A stretch of DNA of 64,000 nucleotides from Shewanella sp. AS1 (GTDB lineage: Bacteria > Pseudomonadota > Gammaproteobacteria > Enterobacterales > Shewanellaceae), in contig NZ_JAKCLJ010000011.1 in NCBI RefSeq assembly GCF_021412565.1, positions 48,812 through 112,811 of the forward strand, read 5' to 3'. The notes beneath the pieces are model-generated. The model searched no databases, was not told the origin of the DNA, and saw only the letters and a list, made by a program, of their open reading frames with translations. Positions 56,075 to 64,000 of the stretch are shown piece by piece. How positions within the stretch are numbered: position 1 is the stretch's first letter; each line of letters begins with the position of its first letter. The translations under genes and the position numbers were made by a program.

Positions 56075-56776
56075 TTAAGCAGAAGGATTCAGAGTGCTCT
56101 GATCTACTGCAACACCTGCACCCATAGTGGTAGAGATGCTTACTTTCTTAACGAAAACGCCTTTCGCTGCAGCTGGCTTAGCTTTGATAAGCGCGCCTAA
56201 CAGTGCATCGAGGTTTTCTTTAAGTTGAACAGTTTCGAAATCCACTTTACCGATAGTAGTGTGGATAATACCGTTCTTGTCGTTGCGGTAACGAACTTGA
56301 CCCGCTTTCGCGTTCTTAACAGCTTCAGCAACGTTTGGCGTTACAGTACCTGTCTTAGGGTTAGGCATCAGACCACGTGGGCCTAAGATTTGACCTAACT
56401 GACCAACAACGCGCATTGCATCTGGAGATGCGATAACAACGTCAAAGTTCATTTCACCAGCTTTAATTTGTGCAGCCAGATCGTCCATACCAACAAGCTC
56501 AGCACCAGCTTCAGTAGCGGCTTCAGCGTTGGCACCTTGAGTGAATACAGCAACACGTACTTCACGACCTGTACCATGTGGCAACACAGTTGCACCACGA
56601 ACGTTTTGGTCAGATTTACGTGGGTCAACACCTAGGTTAACCGCCACATCAACACTCTCAACGAACTTAGCAGTAGCGAGTTCTTTTAGTAGTGCAACAG
56701 CTTCGTTGATGTCGTAGCTTTTAGTTACTTCTACTTTTTCGCGGATCAGACGCGCGCGTTTAGTTAGCTTTGCCAT
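56075..56776 (-). CDS. rplA: 50S ribosomal protein L1
   Basis: Protein of the mobile L1 stalk; in E. coli it also represses rplK-rplA translation. The 233-residue protein has [20 protein letters not shown], the conserved [34 protein letters not shown] and an end [18 protein letters not shown]. It follows rplK after four bases. Confidence 0.98.
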   Translation of the reverse strand: MAKLTKRARLIREKVEVTKSYDINEAVALLKELATAKFVESVDVAVNLGVDPRKSDQNVRGATVLPHGTGREVRVAVFTQGANAEAATEAGAELVGMDDLAAQIKAGEMNFDVVIASPDAMRVVGQLGQILGPRGLMPNPKTGTVTPNVAEAVKNAKAGQVRYRNDKNGIIHTTIGKVDFETVQLKENLDALLGALIKAKPAAAKGVFVKKVSISTTMGAGVAVDQSTLNPSA

Positions 56777-56780
56777 GATA

Positions 56781-57209
56781 TTAATCCTCTACTACCAAAC
56801 CCATTGAACGCGCAGTACCTTCGATTGAGCGAGTCATCGCTTCAATGTCAGCACCAGTCATATCAGCGGCTTTAGTCTCAGCGATTTCCTGGACAGCGCT
56901 ACGCTTGATGGTTCCCACTTTTTGAGTGTTAGGACGGCCAGAACCAGACTTAAGACCTGCTGCCTTAAGCAGTAGGAATGAAGCAGGTGGAGTCTTAGTT
57001 TCAAAAGTGAAAGAACGGTCGCTATAAACAGTAATAACAACAGGAATTGGCATACCTTTCTCGAACTTTTCAGTACGAGCGTTGAATGCTTTACAGAATT
57101 CCATGATGTTAACACCTTTTTGACCCAATGCTGGACCAACTGGTGGCGACGGGTTTGCAGCACCGGCTGCTACTTGTAGTTTGATGTAACCATCAACTTT
57201 CTTTGCCAT
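56781..57209 (-). CDS. rplK: 50S ribosomal protein L11
   Basis: Protein of the GTPase-associated centre, needed for factor binding and RelA activation. The 142-residue protein has [43 protein letters not shown] and a C-terminal RNA-binding domain ([29 protein letters not shown]). It is the first gene of rplK-rplA, behind its own promoter. Confidence 0.98.
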   Translation of the reverse strand: MAKKVDGYIKLQVAAGAANPSPPVGPALGQKGVNIMEFCKAFNARTEKFEKGMPIPVVITVYSDRSFTFETKTPPASFLLLKAAGLKSGSGRPNTQKVGTIKRSAVQEIAETKAADMTGADIEAMTRSIEGTARSMGLVVED

Positions 57210-57285
57210 GAGACATTTTCCTCAAGTTTGGGTACAAACGCTAGCGACGACATGCCGATTAGCTCCCCGAAAATAATGGGTGCGG

Positions 57286-57315
57286 ATTATACAAATAATC
57301 CACACCCATTGCCAA
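57286..57315 (-). promoter_or_regulatory. rplK promoter with overlapping inverted repeat
   Basis: Minus-strand -35 TTGGCA (57310-57315), 18-base spacer and -10 TATAAT (57286-57291). A 13-base inverted repeat with one mismatch (GGGTGCGGATTAT at 57278-57290, its partner at 57295-57307) covers the -10 and most of the spacer. Confidence 0.8.
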
Positions 57316-57335
57316 TTTTTTTGTGCTTAATTTAA

Positions 57336-57878
57336 TCAGGTTTTTTCAATCTGACTGAAGTCGAGCTCTACCGGAGTCGAACGTCCGAAGATCATCACAG
57401 ACACTTTAACGCGGTTCTTCTCGTAGTCGACCTCTTCAACCGTACCGTTGAAGTCGGCAAAAGGACCGTCGGTGACACGCACAACTTCACCTGGCTCGAA
57501 CATCACACGATGTGTCGGAGACGCTGTAGTTTCCTGCAGGCGCTGCAGAATCGCATCCGCTTCACGATCAGAAATAGGTGCTGGGCGATCTGAAGTACCA
57601 CCGATGAAGCCCATAACACGTGGAATGCTCTTCACTAAGTGCCAGCTTTCATCGTTCATCTCCATCTGGACTAATACATAGCCAGGGAAGAACTTACGTT
57701 CGCTTTTCCGACGTTGACCTGCACGCATCTCTACCACTTCTTCGGTAGGAACTAGCACTTCACCAAAGTAGTGCTCCATCTCGTGCATCTTGATGTGTTC
57801 AAGCAATGATTTGCACACACGACCTTCATAACCCGAAAAGGCCTGAACCACATACCATCTTTTTTTAGCTTCAGTCAT
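57336..57878 (-). CDS. nusG: Transcription termination/antitermination factor NusG
   Basis: Binds RNA polymerase, Rho and S10, so coupling transcription to translation. The 180-residue protein has the NGN domain ([40 protein letters not shown]) and the C-terminal KOW domain ([40 protein letters not shown]). Nine bases separate it from secE. Confidence 0.98.
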   Translation of the reverse strand: MTEAKKRWYVVQAFSGYEGRVCKSLLEHIKMHEMEHYFGEVLVPTEEVVEMRAGQRRKSERKFFPGYVLVQMEMNDESWHLVKSIPRVMGFIGGTSDRPAPISDREADAILQRLQETTASPTHRVMFEPGEVVRVTDGPFADFNGTVEEVDYEKNRVKVSVMIFGRSTPVELDFSQIEKT

Positions 57879-57887
57879 AGGAAATGC

Positions 57888-58259
57888 CTATACGCCCGTA
57901 ATAAAGTTAACAATTCTCAGTAATACAGCATCCATCCCCCATAGGATTAATGCCAAAATACCGGTTGCCGCTAAAACGATGAAAGTAGTATTCAAGGCTT
58001 CTTGGCGTGTAGGCCAAACAACTTTGCGGACTTCGATATGCGACTCACGAGCAAAAGTTAATGCTTGCTTGCCTTTATTCGTTTGCAGCGCGATAAAGCC
58101 GGCTATTGCAAATGCCACTACGACACCTATAGCACGAACCAATACGCTTGCTTCGCTATACATTTGATTAGCAATAATAGCAGCGGCTAATAGAATAACT
58201 ACTAGGCCCCACTTAACGATATCCAGAGAATTCCCCTGGTTTTCAGTATTTGTTGTCAT
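57888..58259 (-). CDS. secE: Preprotein translocase subunit SecE
   Basis: Essential membrane subunit of the Sec translocon. The 123-residue protein has three hydrophobic helices and the conserved cytoplasmic region FARESHIEVRKVVWPTRQEALNTT ahead of the last helix. It forms an operon with nusG. Confidence 0.97.
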   Translation of the reverse strand: MTTNTENQGNSLDIVKWGLVVILLAAAIIANQMYSEASVLVRAIGVVVAFAIAGFIALQTNKGKQALTFARESHIEVRKVVWPTRQEALNTTFIVLAATGILALILWGMDAVLLRIVNFITGV

Positions 58260-58565
58260 CGGTTAATTCCGTTACTCACTACGACCTGAGCTTAAGTCTG
58301 ATCAACTTTCAATTCTTTTCTAAACAAAGACGACTTTGATCATTCCACTTTATTGCCCGAGCTTACCCACTTCTCAAACAAAAGTCAGCTCAGAGGGTCA
58401 AAAATCGGCCATAGATTGTATTCTTATTCACTACAATTGGCAAGGTAACTACCCAGGTTCACGGTAAATATTGGTCACGATAAAGGTATTATCGCCACAA
58501 ATTTTTCACTCAAACAAAAAAGGCAGCCTAAGCTGCCTTTTTCTGTGTCGTTAATATCTTCGCGA
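58260..58565. other. 306-base intergenic region, secE / tufB
   Basis: Contains the tufB terminator and the secE-nusG promoter region. A possible promoter reads GATAAT with TTGTTT about 18 bases upstream on the minus strand (near 58490-58515). I see no tRNA-Trp gene or open frame here. Confidence 0.55.
58516..58542 (-). terminator. Terminator of tufB
   Basis: Stem AAAAAGGCAGC / GCTGCCTTTTT with a four-base loop and a T run, the same hairpin as after tufA, 23 bases after the stop. Confidence 0.94.
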
Positions 58566-59750
58566 TTAAGCGATGATCTTAGCTACAACACCTGCACCTA
58601 CTGTGCGGCCACCTTCACGGATAGCGAAGCGTAAACCTTCGTCCATCGCGATTGGGCAGATCAGAGTTACGATCATCTTGATGTTGTCGCCTGGCATTAC
58701 CATCTCTACGCCTTCTGGCAGTTCGATAGTACCGGTTACGTCAGTTGTACGGAAGTAGAACTGTGGACGGTAGCCTTTGAAGAATGGAGTGTGACGACCA
58801 CCTTCTTCTTTTGACAGTACGTAAACTTCTGATTCAAACTGAGTGTGTGGAGTGATTGAACCAGGCTTAGCCAATACTTGACCACGCTCAACTTCATCAC
58901 GCTTAGTACCACGTAGTAGTACACCACAGTTCTCACCTGCACGACCTTCGTCAAGCAGCTTACGGAACATTTCAACACCAGTACAAGTTGTCTTAGTAGT
59001 GTCTTTGATACCAACGATTTCTACTTCGTCACCTACACGTACGATACCGCGCTCAACACGACCGGTAACTACTGTACCACGGCCTGAAATTGAGAATACG
59101 TCTTCGATTGGCAGAATGAATGCACCGTCGATAGCACGCTCTGGCTCTGGAATGTAAGTATCTAGAGCTTCAGCTAGTTCTAGGATCTTAGCTTCCCACT
59201 GAGCGTCGCCTTCTAGGGCTTTCAGTGCAGAACCTTGGATAACTGGTAGGTCATCACCTGGGAAGTCGTATTCAGAAAGAAGTTCACGAACTTCCATCTC
59301 AACTAGCTCTAACAGCTCTTCGTCATCTACCATGTCACACTTGTTCATGAATACGATGATGAAAGGTACACCTACCTGACGTGAAAGCAGGATGTGCTCA
59401 CGAGTCTGTGGCATTGGACCGTCAGTAGAAGCAACTACTAGGATAGCGCCGTCCATCTGTGCAGCACCAGTGATCATGTTTTTAACATAGTCAGCGTGGC
59501 CTGGGCAGTCTACGTGTGCGTAGTGACGTGATGGAGTGTCGTATTCGATGTGAGAAGTATTAATGGTAATACCGCGCTCACGCTCTTCTGGAGCGTTATC
59601 GATCTGTGCGAAGTTTCTCGCTTCACCGCCGTAAGTCTTCGATAATACTGAAGAGATAGCTGCAGTCAGAGTTGTTTTACCATGGTCAACGTGACCGATG
59701 GTGCCCACGTTTACGTGAGGTTTGCTACGTTCAAATTTTTCTTTAGCCAT
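58566..59750 (-). CDS. tufB: Elongation factor Tu, copy B
   Basis: Second EF-Tu gene; the 394-residue product is identical to that of tufA. By eye I count about nine base differences over 1185 bases, all silent. The start is ATG (tufA has GTG). It lies directly downstream of the tRNA-Thr, -Tyr, -Gly genes, as in the E. coli tRNA-tufB operon, so it is probably cotranscribed with them. Confidence 0.99.
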   Translation of the reverse strand: MAKEKFERSKPHVNVGTIGHVDHGKTTLTAAISSVLSKTYGGEARNFAQIDNAPEERERGITINTSHIEYDTPSRHYAHVDCPGHADYVKNMITGAAQMDGAILVVASTDGPMPQTREHILLSRQVGVPFIIVFMNKCDMVDDEELLELVEMEVRELLSEYDFPGDDLPVIQGSALKALEGDAQWEAKILELAEALDTYIPEPERAIDGAFILPIEDVFSISGRGTVVTGRVERGIVRVGDEVEIVGIKDTTKTTCTGVEMFRKLLDEGRAGENCGVLLRGTKRDEVERGQVLAKPGSITPHTQFESEVYVLSKEEGGRHTPFFKGYRPQFYFRTTDVTGTIELPEGVEMVMPGDNIKMIVTLICPIAMDEGLRFAIREGGRTVGAGVVAKIIA

Positions 59751-59893
59751 GGTATTGCCCCAATTAAGAGATACTTGGTGATGAAATCTACATACAACAA
59801 AAAATCCGATGCCTATATGTCATCGAATCGATTCATTTAAGATAATTAGGAGAATTCAGTGAGGCGGGCTGAGGGCAGTTTATCAAGAACGGC

Positions 59894-59923
59894 GCCCGTA
59901 TGGGCATGCTCATGGATACGGGC
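59894..59923 (-). repeat. Hairpin between tRNA-Gly and tufB
   Basis: Arms GCCCGTAT and ATACGGGC (eight base pairs) enclose a 14-base loop that itself contains GCATGC. It is not followed by T residues. It may be a processing site separating the tRNAs from the tufB mRNA. Confidence 0.55.
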
Positions 59924-59938
59924 ACAATCAGCGAAAAT

Positions 59939-60012
59939 TGGAGCGGATGGCGGGAATCGAACCCGCGTTATCAGCTTGGAAGGCTGGAGTAATACCATTA
60001 TACGACATCCGC
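59939..60012 (-). tRNA. tRNA-Gly (TCC anticodon)
   Basis: Acceptor GCGGATG pairs with CATCCGC; the anticodon loop reads CTTCCAA with anticodon TCC, and the T loop is GTTCGATTC. CCA is encoded. It is 74 bases long and third in the tRNA-Thr, -Tyr, -Gly, tufB series. Confidence 0.96.
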
Positions 60013-60048
60013 GCAACCTAACTAAGGTTACCTAACTACCTTGAAAAA

Positions 60049-60133
60049 TGGTGGAGGGAGAAGGATTCGAACCTTCGAAGGCGGAGCCGTCAGATTTACA
60101 GTCTGATCCCTTTGGCCACTCGGGAACCCCTCC
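60049..60133 (-). tRNA. tRNA-Tyr (GTA anticodon)
   Basis: Class II tRNA with acceptor GGAGGGG, anticodon loop CTGTAAA (GTA), a long variable arm and T arm GGTTCGAATCC. CCA is encoded. It is 85 bases long. Confidence 0.97.
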
Positions 60134-60139
60134 AGAAAA

Positions 60140-60215
<76 letters not shown>

Positions 60216-60233
60216 GCATCATTTCGGTAGCGG

Positions 60234-60262
60234 ATATTAGGTAATCGTGAGCACAAGTGCAA
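60234..60262 (-). promoter_or_regulatory. Promoter of the tRNA-Thr, -Tyr, -Gly, tufB operon
   Basis: Minus-strand -35 TTGCAC (60257-60262), 17-base spacer and -10 TAATAT (60234-60239), followed by CCGCTACC, a GC-rich discriminator typical of stringently controlled stable-RNA promoters. The start would fall some 12 bases before the tRNA-Thr gene. Confidence 0.85.
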
Positions 60263-60445
60263 TAGCTAATTTTAAAAATCTGCAAAAAAATTGTTTGAGC
60301 GATGATTTTTCAGGCACCAAATTGATTAAGCGTTCACTATTACAGCAGAAACTCCCTTACGACTTCTCTGCCGTATGTAAAACACCTTTAGCAGTTGTCC
60401 CCCCCGAGCCTATGGTGTACTGTGCGTCTGCTAATGGAGATTAAC

Positions 60446-61396
60446 ATGCAAGTCACTAATCAAATTCATAATGCTTTATATCTGGCTTTTGCAAGACAAC
60501 AATGGGCTGAACTCAGAAAATCTGTCCCTTTGACCTTGAGCGAGTCAGACCTTGCTGATCTCAGAGGTATCAACGAGTCTATCTCCCTAGATGAAGTTAC
60601 CGATATCTATCTGCCCCTCAGCCGCCTGCTAAACCTGATTGTCGAGGCAAAACAGCAGCGCGGATTGGTACTCAATCAGTTTCTCGGCCGCGTGCCCCCA
60701 AAGCGCCCCTATATTATCAGCATTGCGGGTAGTGTCGCGGTAGGCAAAAGTACCACAGCACGTATCCTGCAGGCATTGCTCAGGCAGTGGCGGGAACACC
60801 CGAAAGTCGACTTAGTCACCACAGATGGTTTTCTTTACCCATTAGCCGAACTCAAGCGCCGCGGCTTGCTGCAACGTAAAGGCTTCCCTGAAAGTTATGA
60901 TATGAAGATGCTGGTCGAGTTTATCTCTAAGATAAAGGCTGGCGAGAGTCTGGTACATGCACCTATCTACTCTCATATTACCTACGATCGGGTGACAGAT
61001 ACTCAGCATGCCATAGAGCAGCCCGATATCCTGATCATCGAAGGATTGAATGTGCTACAAACAGGACAGGATACCCATGTGGCGATTCAGCAGCCTTTCG
61101 TCTCCGACTTTGTCGACTTCTCTATCTATGTCGATGCCGAAGAATCGCTATTAAAGGAGTGGTACATCTCGAGGTTCTTAAAATTCCGAAGTGGCGCCTT
61201 TAGCGATCCTAACTCCTACTTCCATCATTATTCAGCGCTGAATGATGCTGAGGCGAACAAAATAGCCGGCAATATTTGGGATTCAATTAACGGCCCGAAC
61301 CTGAACTTGAATATTTTACCCACCCGCGACCGGGCACACCTGATCTTGCGCAAAGGGCAAGATCATATGATGCATCAGGTATTGATGCGTAAATAA
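60446..61396 (+). CDS. coaA: Type I pantothenate kinase
   Basis: Phosphorylates pantothenate, the first and feedback-regulated step of coenzyme A synthesis. The 316-residue protein, the same length as in E. coli, has the P-loop GSVAVGKS at 95-102, the VTTDGFLYP motif and EGLNVLQTG. The frame is open from 60395 but GGAG seven bases ahead of the ATG at 60446 decides the start. It is divergent from the tRNA-tufB unit and converges on birA. Confidence 0.96.
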   Translation: MQVTNQIHNALYLAFARQQWAELRKSVPLTLSESDLADLRGINESISLDEVTDIYLPLSRLLNLIVEAKQQRGLVLNQFLGRVPPKRPYIISIAGSVAVGKSTTARILQALLRQWREHPKVDLVTTDGFLYPLAELKRRGLLQRKGFPESYDMKMLVEFISKIKAGESLVHAPIYSHITYDRVTDTQHAIEQPDILIIEGLNVLQTGQDTHVAIQQPFVSDFVDFSIYVDAEESLLKEWYISRFLKFRSGAFSDPNSYFHHYSALNDAEANKIAGNIWDSINGPNLNLNILPTRDRAHLILRKGQDHMMHQVLMRK

Positions 61397-61404
61397 TATG
61401 ATTC

Positions 61405-61431
61405 CGATGCGCGCCTATAGGGCTCGCATCG
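61405..61431. terminator. Hairpin between coaA and birA
   Basis: Arms CGATGCG and CGCATCG, with GCC/GGC pairing farther in, sit in the 18-base coaA-birA gap and overlap the last birA codons. There is no good T run on either strand, so termination is uncertain. Confidence 0.4.
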
Positions 61432-62374
61432 AAATTTCACCACCCACGTAGGCATTAATCTTATCGCCTTGCTTGAGTAAAATTGCGCCCTGTTCATCGA
61501 CACCGCAGCAGACGCCTTCAATCACATTATCGGCCATTAACAGCTTGATCTCTTTGCCATAAAACAGATCCGCGTCTCGCCAGCGTTCGGCAAAAGCTTT
61601 TAATCCATCTCGTTGAAAACACTCTAAATCTTTCACCAACTGCAGCTGCAAATGAATCATCAATTGCGTTTTATCGATATTAATATCCAACTGAGACAGA
61701 TCGCTCCAGGGTTGATCTATCTTCTGCGCCTGATACGCTGACATAGACAGGTTCATCCCTATCCCTATCACCAGATTACACTCACTGTCAGCCTGGCCAC
61801 TCATCTCAACCAAAATGCCTGCCAGCTTCTTATGATTGAGGTAAATATCGTTGGGCCATTTAACCCCAATCCCATCGACTCCCATCTGCCTTAAAACAGT
61901 CACCAGCGAGCAGCCGACAACTAAGCTCAGCCCCATTGCCTGCGCCATGCCCTGAGAAAAACGCCAAAACAGAGATGTATAGAGATGGCAACCATAGGGC
62001 GACACCCAGGTACGCCCCCGTCGTCCGCGCCCTGCCGACTGGTATTCGGCGATACAGATATCGCCACTGGAGAGTTCGTCGATATGGTTAAGCAAGAATC
62101 CGTTAGTACTGGCAATTTCGTCGAAATAGAAGCAGCGGTTTTTAATATTGGCCTTCAGGCGCTTCTCATCGATTAAAGAGACAGGTGTCGCTAACTTATA
62201 ACCTTTGCCCTTCACGCTGTAGATATCAACGCCAAACTCTTCTAAATTCGCGACTTGCTTACTCACCGCCGAGCGCGAAATTCCAAGCTCACCAGCCAAA
62301 TCCTCGCCAGAAACAAAACCACCCTTGCCCAACAAATCAATAATCGCCCGACGGCGAGTCCACTGTTCATGCAT
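61415..62374 (-). CDS. birA: Biotin-protein ligase / biotin operon repressor BirA
   Basis: Attaches biotin to acetyl-CoA carboxylase and, as biotinyl-AMP-bound dimer, represses bio genes. In the 319-residue protein an N-terminal winged helix (LAGELGISRSAVSKQVANLEEFG) is followed by the ligase domain (AEYQSAGRGRRGRTWVSPYG, VKWPNDIYLNHKKLAGILVEMSG). The frame extends to 62437 but the ATG at 62374, within ATGCATGA where murB stops, is the likely start and implies coupling. Confidence 0.95.
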   Translation of the reverse strand: MHEQWTRRRAIIDLLGKGGFVSGEDLAGELGISRSAVSKQVANLEEFGVDIYSVKGKGYKLATPVSLIDEKRLKANIKNRCFYFDEIASTNGFLLNHIDELSSGDICIAEYQSAGRGRRGRTWVSPYGCHLYTSLFWRFSQGMAQAMGLSLVVGCSLVTVLRQMGVDGIGVKWPNDIYLNHKKLAGILVEMSGQADSECNLVIGIGMNLSMSAYQAQKIDQPWSDLSQLDINIDKTQLMIHLQLQLVKDLECFQRDGLKAFAERWRDADLFYGKEIKLLMADNVIEGVCCGVDEQGAILLKQGDKINAYVGGEISMRAL

Positions 62375-63422
62375 CTTGTATATCCTTCTGTGCATCCGCG
62401 CCGATAATTCTCGGCTCAACCTCAAGGCTGACACCAAATTGCCGATACACCTTATCGATCACTAACCTGGCCAAACGACAAACATCATCGCCACTACAGC
62501 CACCATTGTTCACTATTACCAAGGCCTGCTTAAGATGAACCGATGCCGCGCCAACATGCGTGCCTTTTAGCCCCGCCTTATCGATAAGCCAGGCCGCAGC
62601 CAGTTTCACCTGAGAGTCAGCCAACCGATAACCCACAATATCCTCATAGGTCGCTTGCAGCCCTTTAAATGCCTTTTCACTGATCACAGGATTCTTAAAG
62701 AAACTGCCTACATTGCCCAATATCTGAGGATCGGGTAACTTCTCTGCACGAGTAGCACAGATACAATCAAACACGGCTTGCGGGGTCACCTCTTTGTTAT
62801 CCTTTGATGTGTTATCCTCTGATAACTGCTGTAAAGGACCATAAGTTAGATTCGGCTGCCATGCCTTAGCCAGCCTTAAGCCAACCCTAAGAATAACTGC
62901 CTTATCCTTGAGCTCGCCTTTAAATATGGACTCACGATAACCAAAGGCACACTCGTCATTGTTCAGCGTCTTTATCTCACCAGACTCAAGGTCAAGATAT
63001 TCAACCCACTCACAAAACTGAGCCAGTTCTGCGCCATAAGCACCTATATTCTGAATAGGCGCCGCCCCGACACAGCCCGGAATTAATGCTAAATTCTCAA
63101 GACCATGCATATTGTGCTTAAGGCAATATTCGACCAATCCATGCCAGTTTTCACCTGCCGCAACAGAAAGAAGATAATGAGATTCATCATGGGTCACCTC
63201 TATGCCTTTAGTCTCAATCACCACAGCTCTGCCAACGAAATCAGCTGTAAGCACAAGGTTGCTGCCACCGCCTATCAACAATAGAGGCTGCTTTGATTTA
63301 AATGCCTCTAAACAGGCGTGGATCAGAGTTTCATCGTCACCAACTTGGATCAATTGATCACAATAGACATTTAAACCCAGAGTATTAAATTGAAGAAGTG
63401 AATGTTTGATAATCAAGTCCAT
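62367..63422 (-). CDS. murB: UDP-N-acetylenolpyruvoylglucosamine reductase
   Basis: FAD- and NADPH-dependent enzyme that makes UDP-N-acetylmuramic acid for peptidoglycan. The 351-residue protein has LLLIGGGSNLVLTADF and LALIPGCVGAAPIQNIGAYGAEL for FAD binding, a proton-donor Ser in GNVGSFFKNPV and Glu in LEVEPRIIGA. The frame reaches 63476, but the ATG at 63422 gives the normal N-terminus (MDLIIKHSLLQFNTLGLN). It is followed by birA, overlapping by eight bases. Confidence 0.95.
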   Translation of the reverse strand: MDLIIKHSLLQFNTLGLNVYCDQLIQVGDDETLIHACLEAFKSKQPLLLIGGGSNLVLTADFVGRAVVIETKGIEVTHDESHYLLSVAAGENWHGLVEYCLKHNMHGLENLALIPGCVGAAPIQNIGAYGAELAQFCEWVEYLDLESGEIKTLNNDECAFGYRESIFKGELKDKAVILRVGLRLAKAWQPNLTYGPLQQLSEDNTSKDNKEVTPQAVFDCICATRAEKLPDPQILGNVGSFFKNPVISEKAFKGLQATYEDIVGYRLADSQVKLAAAWLIDKAGLKGTHVGAASVHLKQALVIVNNGGCSGDDVCRLARLVIDKVYRQFGVSLEVEPRIIGADAQKDIQDA

Positions 63423-63569
63423 GAAAATAAATCGAGTAAACAAACAACATTGTATCTTATCTTCATTAGACTGCATAAACCTAGACTGAGTTTAAATTTG
63501 CAAAATGGCCATGTTAACAATGAATTTGAACACCCTATTGCTTGTCATTTAGTTTTAAACGCCCAAACG

Positions 63570-63600
63570 AAAAAATCCCCAACACAGTGTGCTGGGGATT
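63570..63600 (-). terminator. Second terminator downstream of the rRNA operon
   Basis: Arms AATCCCCA and TGGGGATT, extended inside by CAC/GTG, followed on the minus strand by six T. It would stop readthrough from the rRNA operon before murB. Confidence 0.88.
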
Positions 63601-63660
63601 ATCGACTCTCTTACGAGTTAACTTTTTGTCTTCACTTTTCGAAAAAGTGAAAACCAAAGT

Positions 63661-63706
63661 GGCGCTTGGCGATGACCTACTCGGTTCGCGCAGCGAACAC
63701 ATGGGG
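63661..63706 (-). pseudogene. Degenerate 5S rRNA 3' fragment with palindromic insertion
   Basis: The plus-strand blocks GGCGCTTGGCGATGACCTAC followed by TC, and CACATGGGG, match the complement of the 3' end of the 5S gene at 63886 (GGCGCCTGGAAATGACCTAC, then CTCACATGGGG) with few changes. Between them, where the true gene has one base, sit 15 extra bases. Bases 63684-63698 form a perfect palindrome GTTCGC-GCA-GCGAAC. Upstream of CACATGGGG the match to 5S stops. It is a partial copy, not a working gene. Confidence 0.75.
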
Positions 63707-63838
63707 GCGAAGAAGTCCTGCTATGGATGCAACGCATTCAAGGGCTTTGAAGCGCGCAGCAGCTGTGCTGCAAGCTGAGGGGCCCACCCACGAAGTGGCT
63801 GTGGGCTGCATGTGAAGTAGCACTTTCGCGGAGCGTAT

Positions 63839-63881
63839 AAAGCAAATAGCCCTAGCGTTTTAGGCTAGGGCTATTTGCTTT
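63839..63881 (-). terminator. rRNA operon terminator
   Basis: Eighteen-base-pair perfect stem (AAAGCAAATAGCCCTAGC and its complement, loop of seven bases) starting a few bases after the 5S 3' end; the right arm ends in TTT. It is the typical strong hairpin ending an rrn operon. Confidence 0.92.
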
Positions 63882-63885
63882 ATTA

Positions 63886-64000
63886 GGCGCCTGGAAATGA
63901 CCTACTCTCACATGGGGAGACCCCACACTACCATCGGCGCGATTGCGTTTCACTTCTGAGTTCGGGATGGGATCAGGTGGGGCCACAATGCTATGGTTTC
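63886..64000 (-). rRNA. rrf: 5S ribosomal RNA (partial, 5' end beyond window)
   Basis: The minus strand reads ACCTGATCCCATCCCGAA, CTCAGAAGTGAAACGC, GCGCCGATGGTAGTGTGG and CCCCATGTGAGAGTAGG, the standard bacterial 5S pattern. The 3' end (GGCGCC) is near 63886; only the first few bases are missing. The 23S and 16S genes should lie to the right. Confidence 0.96.

Larger units (their letters stand above)
63423..63885. other. 463-base region between murB and the 5S rRNA gene
   Basis: No gene is visible. Reading from the 5S side on the minus strand: a strong rRNA terminator (63839-63881), a stretch with nested short inverted repeats (63740-63830), a degenerate 5S fragment (63661-63706), a TTCACTTTT/AAAAGTGAA hairpin near 63632-63652 and a second terminator (63570-63600). 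The murB promoter should lie between 63423 and 63570. Confidence 0.7.

Noticed and set aside
58573..59014. Small frames in other phases of tufB and tufA
   Set aside because: They occur identically in both copies because the genes are nearly identical, so duplication is not evidence of coding.
60247..60444. A 65-codon plus-strand frame upstream of coaA
   Set aside because: It begins inside the tRNA promoter region and has no ribosome-binding site or recognisable product; the real coaA start is at 60446.
63402..63778. Short plus-strand frames over the murB start and rRNA downstream region
   Set aside because: They read through terminators, the 5S relic and hairpins; repeat composition explains them.

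Overview
The window looks like a chromosomal segment of a marine gammaproteobacterium, most likely a Shewanella species. This is inferred from protein flavour, from the gene order (type II secretion operon, hslR-hslO-pckA, comF/bioH, greB/ompR-envZ, and the tufB to rplQ ribosomal block) and from a GC content near 50 percent. No database search was possible, so the genus is a judgement. Almost everything is core genome. I saw no transposase, integrase, phage gene, CRISPR array or toxin-antitoxin pair.

Positions 1-7539 (minus strand) hold a type II secretion operon, gspC-D-E-F-G-H-I-J, with gspJ cut by the window edge. Positions 7807-10804 (plus) carry two redox/heat-stress proteins, HslR and Hsp33 (HslO), then PEP carboxykinase. 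Next come a dicarboxylate/amino-acid symporter, a tightly packed divergent pair comF/bioH, an unrecognised glutamine-rich protein, an LTA-synthase-like membrane sulfatase, the transcription accessory protein Tex, a thiamine-pyrophosphate 2-oxoacid decarboxylase-like enzyme, GreB, the OmpR-EnvZ two-component system, a chemoreceptor, a peroxiredoxin and a small DUF2937-like membrane protein.

From about 27.8 kb to 60.2 kb, all on the minus strand, lies one continuous transcription/translation block. In transcription order it runs: tRNA-Thr, tRNA-Tyr, tRNA-Gly, tufB; secE-nusG; rplK-rplA; rplJ-rplL-rpoB-rpoC; rpsL-rpsG-fusA-tufA; the S10 operon (rpsJ to rpsQ); the spc operon (rplN to rpmJ); and the alpha operon (rpsM to rplQ). 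The 37-residue rpmJ is present. Control elements can be read in the sequence: sigma70-type promoters before the tRNAs, rplK, rplJ, rpsL and rpsJ; an S10 leader ending in a hairpin plus U-tract; an S4-binding alpha-operon leader closely matching E. coli; an attenuator between rplL and rpoB; and terminators after tufB, rpoC, tufA, rpsQ and rplQ.

The right end has coaA (plus) convergent with birA and murB (minus), then the 3' end of an rRNA operon (5S rRNA, minus) with a strong terminator. Between the 5S gene and murB lies a degenerate second copy of the 5S 3' end, interrupted by a perfect 15-base palindrome. This is the most unusual piece of DNA in the window. Other items worth checking are inverted repeats built into several ribosomal promoters, a homogenised tufA/tufB pair whose shared tract reaches through the terminator, a perfect 24-base palindrome between rpsG and fusA, and a few uncharacterised genes. 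I did not find a convincing new multi-gene system.
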